Below are positions 31,301-40,927 of a DNA stretch of 52,500 nt, one piece after another. Within the stretch, counting starts at the first letter, position 1. Each line of letters starts with the position of its first letter. Both the position numbers and the translations under genes were made by a program. Below the pieces are notes generated by a model. That model did no database searches. It worked only from the letters and a program-made list of their open reading frames with translations, and was not told where the DNA came from. This DNA comes from Botryococcus braunii. Lineage: Eukaryota; Chlorophyta; Trebouxiophyceae. The stretch lies in contig KV908364.1 in NCBI GenBank assembly GCA_002005505.1, forward strand, positions 640,300-692,799. The letters run 5' to 3'.

Positions 31301-33570
31301 GTCCTTGTTCGCTCCTTCAGGGTCCTATTCATCCTCTCCGCCACCCCATTCTGCTGAGGCGTGTAGGGCGCTGAGGACTCCATCTTAGTGCCCTGCTGAG
31401 CACAAAACTCTTTGAATTGCTGGTTCAGGAACTCTGAACCCCTGTCAGTCCTCACACACTTCACAACCGTGCCTCGTTGGGTCTGCCAAAAGCGGAGCAG
31501 GTCTATCACAGCCTTTGGGATGCAATCCTTTGACTTCACAGGCAGGGAGGCAACTTGGTGTGAACTTTCATCCACTACAGTGACCCAATATCGTTCACCT
31601 GTGATGGCAGGAGGTGATATGGGACCCACAGTATCCACATGGACTCTATCGAGTGGGTGATGTGCAGGCCTGGAAGATACAGGGAAAGGAGGTCTGGAGT
31701 GTTTCCCTTGTATACACGATTCACAGTGCTTGGGGCACTCAGAGCAGGGAGCAAGGGAGATATTGATTCCTGTAACCAGATCTTCCTTGGAGAACCTCTG
31801 CATGCTGCTGGCACCAGGATGACCTAACCTAGCATGCCACAGAGATCTCTCGCTACACACGTGTCCTTTCCTAAGATGAGACGCCTCAGCCATGTGATCA
31901 ATATGTCTGCAGCCAACTTGCTGCCCTCTGACAGGACTAACAAACTCCAAAAAAAACAGACCTCGTGCGCGGGTGATATCTCCACACCACCCTTCAGGTC
32001 CCTTCATGGCTGTGTAACCACCTGCAGTGTCAGTCAGGAAAGATGCTCCATCCTGAATTGCACCAGTGACTGAAATGAGGTTGGTATGCGCAGAAGGAAC
32101 ACACTGCACATTGTGCAGCCAGAATACTTCGTGCCTTGCATTCACAAGGCATACAGACCCAGATGCAATGATTCCTCCCTTGGCGTCTGAGGTTGCCAAG
32201 TGCAGAGGAAGAGGCTGTCTATGCATAACTGGATTATGGAGCAATGAGAGATCATTGACTATATGCACAGAGGCACCACTATCTATTAACCAAGATGTGC
32301 TGCTAGCTCCATGCGAAGTTGGGGCAAGCACATTGAGAGAGATAAACATCGCCTCACCAGAAGGAGGGGGTGGAGGTGGTAAATGCCACCCCGGAAACGT
32401 GTGTTGACTTGTTGGATAGTTATATGCTGAAGGAGGTCCAGGGCTGGAAGCGGATGAAGGCGGGCCACCCCGGCCAGATCCATGGTCCCACCAGGCTTGA
32501 GGAGACGACTGTGGGCCTCCCTGGCCCCAGTAAGCTGCAGGCCCAACGCTTGCCGCTTGCATGTTTTGATGCAGAGCCTGCAGCTGCCTGAGCGGTCCGC
32601 AGTCAGTCATGAAGTGGCCCTTTGCCTTGCAGAAGTGGCATGTAAGCTCCTCTCTGGGCCTTCTTGCCCTGCCAGGTCCACGCCCCCTGCCACCAAAAGT
32701 AGTTGCAGAGGGGCCAGCGGGAGGCTGTTCGTTTGCTGGTAGTGCTGCTCCAACTCCCGGTACTGCTCCCACTCCTGGTGCAGCTCCAGCGCTTGATGAC
32801 GCTCCAGCTACCCCCCCAGAGGGACCAGCCACTGCTGCAGCTGCCATGGCCTGAGGTGTTCCCTCTGCAGGTGGGTCCTTGTACCCACGGCTGGCTGCGG
32901 CGCGCAGGATTCTTTGAATCAGCTCCAATGGCGGCTTGTCGGTTGCCATAACCTCCAGGGACTCGAGCCTCAGCACAGGAGGGAGGCCCTTCACCATCAG
33001 CTCCCCAACATTGTGGTCCAAGAGGATGAACGCGTTGTTTCTGAGACTTGTAGCCAGATCCATCATTCTGTAGAGGTAGACCTTGAGTGTCTCCCCTGTC
33101 TTGATGCCCTGCTCCATTTCCTTGTACCACTCAAGGTTGATGTCTTGGTTGCTCCCTCCAGTGTGACTGTTCTTCACCCACGCGATGAAGTCGAACGCTG
33201 CTTTGTGGCATGAGATCTGAGAATGCCAGATGACTGGAACTGACTGGATCAGCCACTGCTTGATGGCTGAGTTCTCCACCGACCCTGGCATTGGCCTCTC
33301 CAAAGCCGCTCTGACCCCCTTGGTGTTTGCGCACGCCTCCAAATTTTCATACCAAAATTCAAAATTGCGCCCTCCATCATCAAGCATGACAGTCATCTTT
33401 GGATTAGAGGTATTGGGGATGTAGGCTGCCTTGTCAATCTCCACCTTTGGTTCTGCAGTGGCTGATTGTGTCCCGGTCATAGACTGCCCTGGAGTGGCCC
33501 CACTGACTTCTCCAGGTTGAGACATTGCTGTTTCACTGCTACTTTCCTTTTCTTTGCCCCTTTTTGTCAT
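28357..33570 (-). CDS. Copia-B gag-pol polyprotein, intact (1737 aa)
   Basis: Single uninterrupted frame. Gag covers about residues 45-235, followed by an Ala/Gly-rich hinge and the zinc knuckle CHFCKAKGHFMTDC (311-324). Protease has WLIDSGASVHIV (DSGA at 430-433). The pre-integrase zinc module has LWHARLGHPG and CESCIQGKH (about 577-622). The integrase core triad is D646 (HVDTVGP), D709 (RTDRGSEF) and E745 (AERMNR), spaced as D-x62-D-x35-E. A variable acidic linker covers about 880-1200. RT has VIPVHWIFSTKNDAHG, DIKTAFLNGELEEEVYV and LVYVDDLLIVA; RNase H has VDADYAGD, QAEFMA, DNQGCI and RNVADIMTKPL near the C-terminus. All catalytic motifs are present, so this copy could supply enzymes to itself and to relatives. 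Confidence 0.96.
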   Translation of the reverse strand: MTKRGKEKESSSETAMSQPGEVSGATPGQSMTGTQSATAEPKVEIDKAAYIPNTSNPKMTVMLDDGGRNFEFWYENLEACANTKGVRAALERPMPGSVENSAIKQWLIQSVPVIWHSQISCHKAAFDFIAWVKNSHTGGSNQDINLEWYKEMEQGIKTGETLKVYLYRMMDLATSLRNNAFILLDHNVGELMVKGLPPVLRLESLEVMATDKPPLELIQRILRAAASRGYKDPPAEGTPQAMAAAAVAGPSGGVAGASSSAGAAPGVGAVPGVGAALPANEQPPAGPSATTFGGRGRGPGRARRPREELTCHFCKAKGHFMTDCGPLRQLQALHQNMQAASVGPAAYWGQGGPQSSPQAWWDHGSGRGGPPSSASSPGPPSAYNYPTSQHTFPGWHLPPPPPPSGEAMFISLNVLAPTSHGASSTSWLIDSGASVHIVNDLSLLHNPVMHRQPLPLHLATSDAKGGIIASGSVCLVNARHEVFWLHNVQCVPSAHTNLISVTGAIQDGASFLTDTAGGYTAMKGPEGWCGDITRARGLFFLEFVSPVRGQQVGCRHIDHMAEASHLRKGHVCSERSLWHARLGHPGASSMQRFSKEDLVTGINISLAPCSECPKHCESCIQGKHSRPPFPVSSRPAHHPLDRVHVDTVGPISPPAITGERYWVTVVDESSHQVASLPVKSKDCIPKAVIDLLRFWQTQRGTVVKCVRTDRGSEFLNQQFKEFCAQQGTKMESSAPYTPQQNGVAERMNRTLKERTRTLLVHAAADPSLWKEALETATLLYNVGPTSGRSLTPMELFFGVKPDVSVLRTFGCVAHVHIPSGQRSVFGPKTTPGMFTGYCPQSKAYRVYVGNGVWKESRDVSFIEHLRGAERVGLSKVQPGSVYDSRISPPLGSENLATPQAIPSAAPPTFWDEEDDHGVETLSTGAPGTSGLCAGDQSGDGTTAAHDQGNPTSLDPTVGTPEPSQHSWSVLEHMQNLARGGVETQSQVEKMQKVQEGLRMQGKSQIPLPPGTTLTREQRYVQRVARREHSDIPLHAPDPGQAIVSEPNMVGLPDMQGQVETVEAMFGADVRDESSGLDMPAVGEAGAQSQSLASHAYGVQADIVGAAQASLGSVPKCESRRERELLLPSALRKVRECKGAAHESSSQGERERLEKESDNPGSTAQSQHKVHNVPYSGNQGEREREGNSISKADSPAAPQHKVQSVPSVTLGKVHVPSNLREAQRSPQWEFWQQAMQEEMESLDTHEVMQYVERPHGQKVIPVHWIFSTKNDAHGNVTRFKARLVAQGCRQIPGIDVGEVFAPTSSYGARRAVLAVAATQNLEIHQVDIKTAFLNGELEEEVYVTQPPGFENGNTRVVCKLRKALYGLKQAPRAWHKTLSDKLSVMGYSVCKSDAGVYIRRAPDGNLSFILVYVDDLLIVARVVAEIEWGKELLKKDFTIHDLGEVNDFLGCQVLRNRVQGTISMSCTPKIDALVEKFGVADDGRGVDTPMSKDFVASSRPESSDGMSHGAGTPLPPGHRYCELIGSLLYIANTTRPDISQAVGVLSRYRMTPTTSHWNEAIRVLKYLRDTRELALTLGGKGPELEGYVDADYAGDLDHRYSTTGYVLSVYGSAVVWGSKKQSSVATSTVQAEFMAAGHIVKEANWLRGFLEEIGAAPWRVKIFCDNQGCISNLRNPLYSKFTKHVAVSFHYAREAMALGQVDILYVESARNVADIMTKPLAKPVFVGHRDSLGLRRYT

Positions 33571-33946
33571 ACTATTGTCACTTCACCAGCCAAACTTACT
33601 CATAAACTTCTGGAATGCAGCAATACCCTACAATTCCCTCCATGTCATGGAAATTTACCAGCCAGTCTTGCACAGTAGTAGCAGATATGTTCCCCTCAGA
33701 AGTTTGCGCCGGAGTCCGGCCCGACTCACTCAGTGCTTCTAGACAACGTCTATGAATGATAAAGCACAGCTAAAACTTCAATTATGAATTTCCCAGAAAG
33801 GTAAACTGTGAGTAAGATAATGGTCCTGGTACACTCGAGTTCCCTTGCGCCGCTGCGCCATGCTCGAGCTCCTTTGTTGACGCTTACGTCTGACCCATCC
33901 GTAGACGACCTTCACTCCTGCTTTTACTTGGCTCAGCTGGAAGGGC

Positions 33947-33960
33947 GTGGGCCCATAACC
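33947..33960 (-). other. Copia-B primer-binding site matching an initiator tRNA-Met half-molecule
   Basis: Minus-strand GGTTATGGGCCCAC directly follows the 5' LTR, the same 14 bases as in Copia-A. Beyond them the two elements diverge. Confidence 0.75.
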
Positions 33961-34654
33961 TGTGAAAGGTTATGGGCAATCGGCTTTCCCTGTACAAAGC
34001 AGACAGGTCGTCAATAGACGAAGTTACTCCAGCTACAGTCCGTACGACTGTCTGCTGAGTGCCACACACAACTGTCGGACAAGACTAGCATCTGGTGATG
34101 CCCAGCATCTTTCACAACCAGTTACGTTACATCATTATCTTGTACACAAGCACCGATCAAGCAATCACTAGATAAGGCTCTAGACGGCTACGTTCAAGTA
34201 CATGCCTATACTCCCTGAAGTCACTGTCCCTTATCTGTTTGAGTGACTACAGGGTACACTAAGCTTGTTCACTCTCACAATAGCAACAATGATACAACAC
34301 ACACTGCCGCACCGTACCTGTACAAAGCAGACAGGTCGTCAATAGACGAAGTTACTCCAGCTACAGTCCGTACGACTGTCTGCTGAGTGCCACACACAAC
34401 TGTCGGACAAGACTAGCATCTGGTGATGCCCAGCATCTTTCACAACCAGTTGGTATTCACTCCGGTGGGGCAGCCTTAAGAGTTCATCCGACAAACGTGT
34501 GATCTAGATAGGATTGTACCTTATGTTCGAAAACGTCCAGAATCTGCCGTGTCTCAAGGTACCTTATGTTCTCAATGGACCCATATCCTAATAGTGCACA
34601 CATGAAGATCACTTAAAGCACAAGGCATTCAATAATAATGTTCAGAACTCAACA
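33961..34654 (-). repeat. Copia-B 5' LTR, long form (694 bp) with two internal direct repeats
   Basis: A 134-bp segment occurs at 33990-34123 and 34318-34451, 328 bp apart, with a 194-bp spacer. In the element's own orientation the second copy ends 29 bp before the LTR end. Confidence 0.95.
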
Positions 34655-34659
34655 GAGAC

Positions 34660-34839
34660 ATCTAGCATTCTCTACATTGTTCATTATATATTGTTCTTTG
34701 GAGACTCGGACGACCTGCGTGAGGAGGGCTGCGAACTTGTAACGGATTGGAACTTCGATTCCTACCTTCGGTGTCACCCTTGCCTGAAACCCTTGCTTAG
34801 CTTGTTATAAATCTTAGTTACACGTCTCACTTCGTTAAA
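34660..34839 (+). repeat. Gypsy 3' LTR, right part
   Basis: Last 180 bp of the LTR, continuing from 27970 after Copia-B and one copy of its target duplication. It reads as identical to 22228-22407. Confidence 0.95.
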
Positions 34840-34844
34840 TCTTG

Positions 34845-35341
34845 TGTTAGTACTTGGAGGGAAGGACACAGAGCTGGAGGGCTTTGTGGATGCAGATTAT
34901 GGTGGTGATCAGGATCACAGGTTCTCTACTACTGGTTACGTAATTCGTGTGTTTGGAGGAGCAGTAGTTTGGGGAAGCAAAAAGCAGTCTGCAGTGGCCA
35001 CATCCACTGTAGAGGCTGAGTTTATGGCGGCAAGTGCAGCTGTCAAAGAGGCAAATTGGATGAAGGGATTCCTGGAAGAAATTGGGATTTCTCCGTGGAT
35101 TGTGAAGATCCACTGTGATAATCAGGGATGTATCAATCATCTCAGAAATCCAGTGTTCTCTAAGCATACCAAGCACATCGCGATCAGCTTCCATTTTGCA
35201 CGGGAAGCTATTGCATTGGGTCAGGTGGATGTGAAATACGTTCCCTCTGCAAGGAATGTAGCAGATATATTCACAAAGCCTTTGACAAGGCAGGTGTTTC
35301 AGGGACATCGTGATGCTCTGGGGTTGGCCAAGTTTTTGTGA
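34845..35341 (+). CDS. Copia-A RNase H (3' end of pol)
   Basis: Resumes the Copia-A pol frame after the gypsy insertion: LVLGGKDTELEGFVDADYGG, STTGYVIRVFGG, TVEAEFMAAS, HCDNQGCINHL, RNVADIFTKPL, then TGA. The RNase H acidic residues (FVDADY, EAEF, CDNQ) are present. It is followed within 20 bp by the polypurine tract and the 3' LTR. Confidence 0.93.
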
Positions 35342-35359
35342 GGAAAAGGCAAGGGGAAG

Positions 35360-36087
35360 TGTTATAATAGTGACAGAACATTTTGGTGCCTTTCCCTCAG
35401 AAGAGTAATAGTGGCCAGATCATCGTCAATTACCAGAGAGAGCAGTTAGTAGAATGAGTAATCAGTGGCAGAACCCAGGAGTTCTGCCAGAACCAATCTA
35501 GACCAATTGCACGTTAATAAGAAAGGATTAGATAATCGGACACGGTTTGCTCGAAAGGCTATATGCTCCTGGCTCGAAGGATTGAGGTACTTGATTGGGA
35601 CATCAAAAGCACTTCGGGTGTTTGCTACTTTACTGTTGCCAGTCAAGTCTCTTCACTCACAGACGACACTGCTTGTTTCTCTACGCACAACAAGAGTGTC
35701 GCCGGGCTTAACACCCTCGTGCCGGGACATGCAGGTAAACTGCTGTCAAGACATCATATGAACATGAACAATGGTTTAGGAAGGGTCTAGATAAGGTACA
35801 ATAGAAAGGTGTAATTGCTTAGCTCATCGGACATTGGTAATGCAGACTATCAGTAACGTTGTTGATAGGATAGTTCGAGTTGCCGAGTGACGAGAGAGAG
35901 CAATAAACATTGTAAGACTTGATTGGGACATCAAAAGCACTTCGGGTGTTTGCTACTTTACTGTTGCCAGTCAAGTCTCTTCACTCACAGACGACACTGC
36001 TTGTTTCTCTACGCACAACAAGAGTGTCGCCGGGCTTAACACCCTCGTGCCGGGACATGCAGGGAACATTACGCCCAGAATTGTACA
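35360..36087 (+). repeat. Copia-A 3' LTR (728 bp)
   Basis: Same length and, by eye, the same sequence as the 5' LTR, including both internal direct repeats 328 bp apart. Confidence 0.95.
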
Positions 36088-36139
36088 ATTACGCACGATC
36101 AGGCTAGGAGGGGCAGATCGGCAGCTCGTTCCTCAGACA

Positions 36140-36945
36140 GCTGGAACTTCCTGTCTGAGTTGCCTGTAGTCCTGTTCAGTGTAAACACTGAAGGAGCTGT
36201 CTGAGAACTGCCGGAGTATTGCTTTCACTGATATCATGCTGTGCGAGTGCATGTGGGCTACGTGAAAGAATATCGGTAAGGCTCGGTTAGAGGATCGGCT
36301 GTGATAGAGCATGATGGTTAATAGGTGTTAATGAATGTCATTTAGTTGTAAATACCGAGTAACATTCAGTACTGTGCAGGAGGTTGTTGTTCTGTCTGTT
36401 GAGACAGTGCTGGCTGCATAAGTGTAGTGTGTACACTGGTGGGCAGCGGTAAGAACACCTCCTGATAAAACTTGTACATTGATGGAAAGGCATTGTGTTG
36501 TTTATTTACTGGTGTAAGCATGCTACTGATATAGTGCGATGTACGTGACTCGTACAGGTGGTCGGGTACGAGGACGACTTCGTAACTGATGCGAATGCAT
36601 AAGTAGGTGACAGATACTTACGGGTCATACAGGTAATACACAACACAATGTAACAAGACAATTGGAACTTTCTCTATGAGTTGTCTGGAGTCCTGTTCAG
36701 TGTAAACACTGAAGGACCTTTCTGAGACCTGCCGGAGTATTGCTTTCACAGATATCATGCTGTGCGTGTGCATGTGGGCTACGTGAAAGAATATCGGAGG
36801 TTGTTGTTCTGTCTGTTAAGACAGTGCTGGCTGCATAAGTGTAGTGTGTACACGGGTGGGCAGCGGTGGTCGGTTACGAGGACGACTTCATAACTGATGC
36901 GAATGCAGTAGTAAGTGACAGATACTTATGGGTGCTAACAGGTGC
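36140..36945. repeat. Duplicated non-coding block
   Basis: A block with CAGTGTAAACACTGAAGGA, GAGTATTGCTTTCAC, CTACGTGAAAGAATATCGG, GGTTGTTGTTCTGTCTGTT and GAGGACGACTT occurs twice in the same orientation (about 36143-36632 and 36664-36940). The second copy lacks two internal segments of about 100 bp each. It looks like the repeats of an old mobile element or a local duplication; no coding capacity is seen. Confidence 0.7.
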
Positions 36946-37452
36946 TAATTCCACAAATACGTACCACAGACATCAACTCCAATACAACAGGTGATGACAC
37001 GTCCAGCGGGTAGTGACGCCTGTAGGGCTGTGGTACTGACCAGGATCCCTTCACTAATCGTCCAGTGGTGGAGCTACAACTGTATATCCTGCCTGGGCTG
37101 CCCTGACTGCCTGGGCACTGCGAGTGGGCCCTGCCCGGTGGGCAGGAGGCAGGGGCCACTCGGCAGGCCCGACTCGGCACCATGAGATCGGGCTCTGGAA
37201 CGGTTTAAGAGCTCCGGCTTGAGTCAAATCGGACTGGACTTGTTCGAAAGGCACCGATTGAATGTACGGGTGGCCGATCGATTTCATGAGTGTGACCACC
37301 TGGACCCGCTGCATCCTTTACGCTTTGGTTATTGGTTCCAGGGCGGTCTCCAATGCACCTTGTTTACGTTGAATATCCTCACTTTGTTCAGGCACTGTTT
37401 ATGCGCTGAGCCATTGCCGAAGGAAGCGGTTTTGTAGTGGCGCGTGTTGCCA
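36946..37452. other. Upstream region of the proteasome gene
   Basis: Contains a GC-rich stretch (about 37085-37200, rich in CCTGCC/GGGC) and no recognised gene. It presumably includes the promoter of the beta-5 gene. I see no clear TATA box. Confidence 0.4.
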
Positions 37453-40400
37453 ATGGCTTTAGATCTGTCTTGTCTTCAGCACCGCTGGAGTGCGGTGAAA
37501 GATGAAGACGACATTCGGCAACAGACGGCAGATATGGCGACTGCCTCTTTTCCACTTCCCCAAGTTCAAGATGTAAGCTCCTTCGTTTGCTGTTTCACAG
37601 ATCGCTGTTTGTTACAATGACAGGAACTGTCCAGAGCCGATCTCAACAGATGCTGCATGATGTTGTTGAAGTCAACTTGATTGCTAATGGGCAGCTGAGG
37701 TCGCCTTAGATCGTGAGACAGGTCGTTGGTTTTGAACATTCCAACTGCAGCTAAATTTGCATTATGGGTTTGGCTCCTGGTTGCAGTTGGACTCATTCGA
37801 GAAGGAAGTTGTTGCGTATGTGAAACCAAATCACGGGACAACAACTCTCGGCTTCATCTTCAAGGATGGAGTTATTATTGCAGTGGACTCTCGGGCAACT
37901 CAGGGCAGCTACATTGGTATGTTAAACTGCAGCCATACTCTTCAGGGACAGAATCCTCACAAAAAGTATCTTAAGAGTCCCGTGAGAGCTATGGGACCAA
38001 GCGTCTGCGTGTGCAAATAAACTGCTGACGCCTGTGAGGATATGTTTTGGACAGGTTCACAGTCAGTAAAGAAGGTGATTGAGATAAATCAATTTCTGCT
38101 GGGCACCATGGCTGGAGGAGCTGCAGATTGCCAATTTTGGGAGCGGAATCTAGGAATGCAGGTTGGTGCCTTAGTTCACCAGAGTTTCAACCTTTTTGAC
38201 AAATGGACATTGCCCTTGAAAGCGGACGCTTCTGATATATATAGAGTTGTTGTTACATTCCTACTCAGTCAAGCTTTTTAATTGTCTTCTAGGGGCAATT
38301 TTTTTGTTTATGCCCATTGCCTTGGCGCTGTTGAAAAATGCAGTTATGTAAAATGTGTGGCACCCATTCATAAAAAGAGGTGCCCTCTTGAGTCCCTTTT
38401 GGGTATGAAACAAAGCACCAATCAGCACCTTTCTGCCATTCGGATTAATTCTTGTTGCATTCTTAAGTCTCTCCAAAGAATTTTGCCTGTGGCTCATAGT
38501 GCCGACTCCACGAGCTTGACAGTGGAAAGCGGATTTCTGTGAGAGCAGCTTCGAAGCTCCTTGCGAACACAATGTATTCCTATAAGGGAATGGGCTTGTC
38601 AATGGTATGACCCACCCTTGAAAAAATAGTCGTTTGTAAAGTTCCAAGTCTTCCATATAAGCCCCCTTTGTACACTATCCCCTTGCCAGTTGTCGTCTTG
38701 TCAAGAGAACTAGCACCAGAACAAGTGGCTTGTCTACTGACAGCTGGAGTTGAATGGTTTTTCTGCTTGTGATATTACTAATTCATGAACCATAATGTCC
38801 AGCCAATCACATGCAAGAGCTGTATGGCGGTGAGGGCTCGCAAGTGTGAAGGGCCTGAACATGTGTCACCACGCTGCAATGAAATTTCACAGTTGCCATC
38901 CATTATCAATGTTGTTTCGTGTACTTTTGTATGGTCGATTGGGCCTCAAACTGTTGGGTTATTAGAAGATCAGAAACTGAGCCTTGTCTGAGAAGTGGGG
39001 AATGTAAAATGTCGTTAAACCTGCATTAAAAAGCCATAATACAGATAGTGTAATAATAAATATTGTACTTGCAATTATGATAGTTTTATTTATTCCAATA
39101 ATATTAATTAATGCTGCTACTACTACTGCTCCTGTCGCTACTGCAAGAATAACAACAGCAAAATGTTTGTAATAATTATTTTTACAAAGTAATTGTTACT
39201 ATCTTTATGGCGATTATAGTTATTAATTCTTTCTTGCCCTTCTTTGTCTTACCCAGAATTGCAACATGTGTCTTTTGGGAATATTGGATTCAGTCATGAA
39301 AACTACGCTGACTTACCTGTTCCTTGTTGCTCCTTGTCGCATGTAGCTGGTGTCATGGTGTCTGACATGGTGTCATATGAGCCTGGTGTCATGTCGTGCT
39401 CCTGTCCAGCATGGCAAAATGTACGCTCCCGCTCAGATTGAGGGTGACATGCCATCTTGACGGCGATCTTGCACTGGGCAGGGCACCATGATTGCAGGCT
39501 GGGACCCCACGGGGCCGGGGCTGTATTATGTGGACAGCGACGGCCAGCGTACCAAGGGGCAGATCTTCTCTGTAGGTTCTGGAAGTTTATATGCCTACGG
39601 TGTTCTGGACAGTGGGTACTCTTGGTGGGCCACCTCTTTACTGGACATTTGCGCTTGAACTGAGTTGTAGGGGGCAAGGGGGTGTATGGGGTCGTGTCGA
39701 TCATGGGGTCGTGTCTATCAGTCGATAGAAGTAATCCTCACCTAAGACTACGCTCCGCTATGCATCTGGGGTATCCTGTAGTGTTAGCATCCTCAACTTC
39801 AGCCAAATGGCCCCATGTGGGTCTGGCCATTAACTTCAAATGCCATGTCTCTGTTACTGATTATCATTGGCTCCTGTTTGCCACATGCGGCTCCCCTTTT
39901 TATATCTGCCATGCGTCTGTGCCGTGACATGGTAAGATTGGAGTGCGTGTTTTGGGATTTTTTGCTGTTGATCACATGCGGCATATGTAGGTGCCTGTCC
40001 TAAGAATGGGGACTTCCACGGTCCTGATGGCTCTGAAAGTCGGGGTCCTGACGGCTGGCATTTGGAGCGTATTACTCCGCCTTTGTGTCTATATCTTGCA
40101 ATAGAAGTTTTGTTTTGACCTTTGGAGCATGCAGTAGGCAGTAAAATGGATGTTCCCCTGTGTGGAGCAGTTAGACTCCCTTGTCCACAGCTGGTGTCTT
40201 CTTGAATACCATTGAAGTGTTTGTGCGCCCATGGTGGGTTTAAAAGCCTGTTGGGCTTGGGAAATGTAGCAAATATCAGACAATTTAAGGAATTGGCCTT
40301 GGGTGCAGGGATTTGAGTGTGGAGGAGGCGATTGAGTTGGGAAGACGGTCGATTTTTCATGCAACTTTTCGTGATGCAATGAGCGGTGGCTGTGTCAGTG

Positions 40401-40927
40401 GTAAAGACCCAACTGTGTTCTTCTTGTGTTTTGGCTGCTGCAGGGCTCTGTTTTGTGAGTGGTAACTGCCCTCCAAAATCTAGTGGGTATGATTTCCTGC
40501 AACTTGTGCAATGTGTATCCTGTGCCAGCAGCTTAATCGACCACCCTGCTCATTGCGTGTGGATAAGAGGATTTTACAAAGGCGAGCAAGTCCTTGATCA
40601 GTAGCATAAGAGGACTGTAGGTCTAAGGACTCTTGGCAAAGTGTCCTGACCGCTACCTGGGATGCGCGTAGAGCCTAGTTGTGCAAATAGCAAGTTCATC
40701 CTTTAGCATGGCCTCCTTATGGAGGGCGTTAAATTTGTTCGAAAGGCCCCCATGTTTATATGCGAGCAGTGATTTGTTTGTTCCGGCCTGCAGTGTACCA
40801 TGTGACAGAGAACGGATGGAAGAAGGTCATCGGTAGCGATGTTGGAGATCTTTTCTATGAGTACTTCCCAACGCCGGAGGCAAATCCGCTTTTCCTGAAG
40901 ACTCCCCTTGAGCCAGAACGGCAGTAA
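37453..40927 (+). CDS. PBE: 20S proteasome subunit beta type-5
   Basis: Chymotrypsin-like catalytic subunit of the 20S core (cytosol and nucleus), made as a precursor cleaved before its catalytic threonine. Exons: 37453-37572, 37787-37916, 38055-38161, 38500-38604, 39482-39624, 40309-40400 and 40794-40927 (TAA). All are GT-AG, phases 0,1,0,0,2,1, for 276 residues. The propeptide ends at HG before TTTLGFIF. Thr1, Asp17 (VDSRAT) and Lys33 (SVKKVIEI) are all present, with [14 protein letters not shown] for the substrate pocket. Later come [52 protein letters not shown] and a C-terminal [12 protein letters not shown]. The C-terminus ends EPERQ. The Met start is the first in frame after an upstream stop region and gives a normal-length propeptide. 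Confidence 0.94.

Larger units (their letters stand above)
27971..34654 (-). mobile_element. Copia-B: complete Ty1/copia LTR retrotransposon inserted in the gypsy 3' LTR
   Basis: On the minus strand the 5' LTR is 34654-33961 (694 bp), the primer site 33960-33947, gag-pol 33570-28357, a purine tract GGCAAGGGGAAG directly before the 3' LTR, and the 3' LTR 28336-27971 (366 bp). The 5-bp duplication GAGAC flanks it (27966-27970 and 34655-34659), and the gypsy 5' LTR shows the empty site. LTRs begin TGTTGAGTTC and end CCTTTCACA. Apart from one missing repeat period in the 3' LTR they read as identical. It is the youngest of the three elements and is the only one with an intact polyprotein. It shares primer site and purine tract with Copia-A, so the two are related families. 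Confidence 0.96.
21958..34839 (+). mobile_element. Ty3/gypsy LTR retrotransposon inserted in Copia-A pol, itself split by Copia-B
   Basis: The 5' LTR is 21958-22407 (450 bp). The 3' LTR is 27701-27970 plus 34660-34839 (270 + 180 bp), and the two read as identical. The target duplication is TCTTG (21953-21957 and 34840-34844), or CTTG if the LTR ends one base later. The coding order gag, protease, RT, RNase H, integrase is the gypsy order. The primer site begins TGGTATCGGCGAGGCGG after the LTR, and a purine tract AAGGGGGGGAGTA precedes the 3' LTR. Integrase is truncated, so the copy must have moved with proteins supplied in trans or been damaged very recently. Confidence 0.93.
15881..36087 (+). 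mobile_element. Copia-A: Ty1/copia LTR retrotransposon, interrupted by a nested insertion
   Basis: Bounded by two 728-bp LTRs (15881-16608 and 35360-36087) that read as identical, with 5-bp target duplication ATTAC at 15876-15880 and 36088-36092. The primer site is at 16609-16623 and a purine tract GGCAAGGGGAAG lies directly before the 3' LTR. Coding order is leader ORF, gag, protease, integrase, RT, RNase H, the copia order. The element is split at 21957/34840 by a gypsy element, so without the insert it is about 7.3 kb. Identical LTRs indicate recent arrival, yet the two later insertions came after it. A one-base frameshift in pol and the insertion make this copy non-autonomous now. Confidence 0.95.

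Noticed and set aside
29449..33424. Plus-strand ORFs across the Copia-B region
   Set aside because: They are antisense shadows of the intact minus-strand polyprotein.
37054..37314. Minus-strand ORF upstream of the proteasome gene
   Set aside because: No homology recognised and it lies in GC-rich promoter sequence. A bidirectional gene is possible but unsupported.
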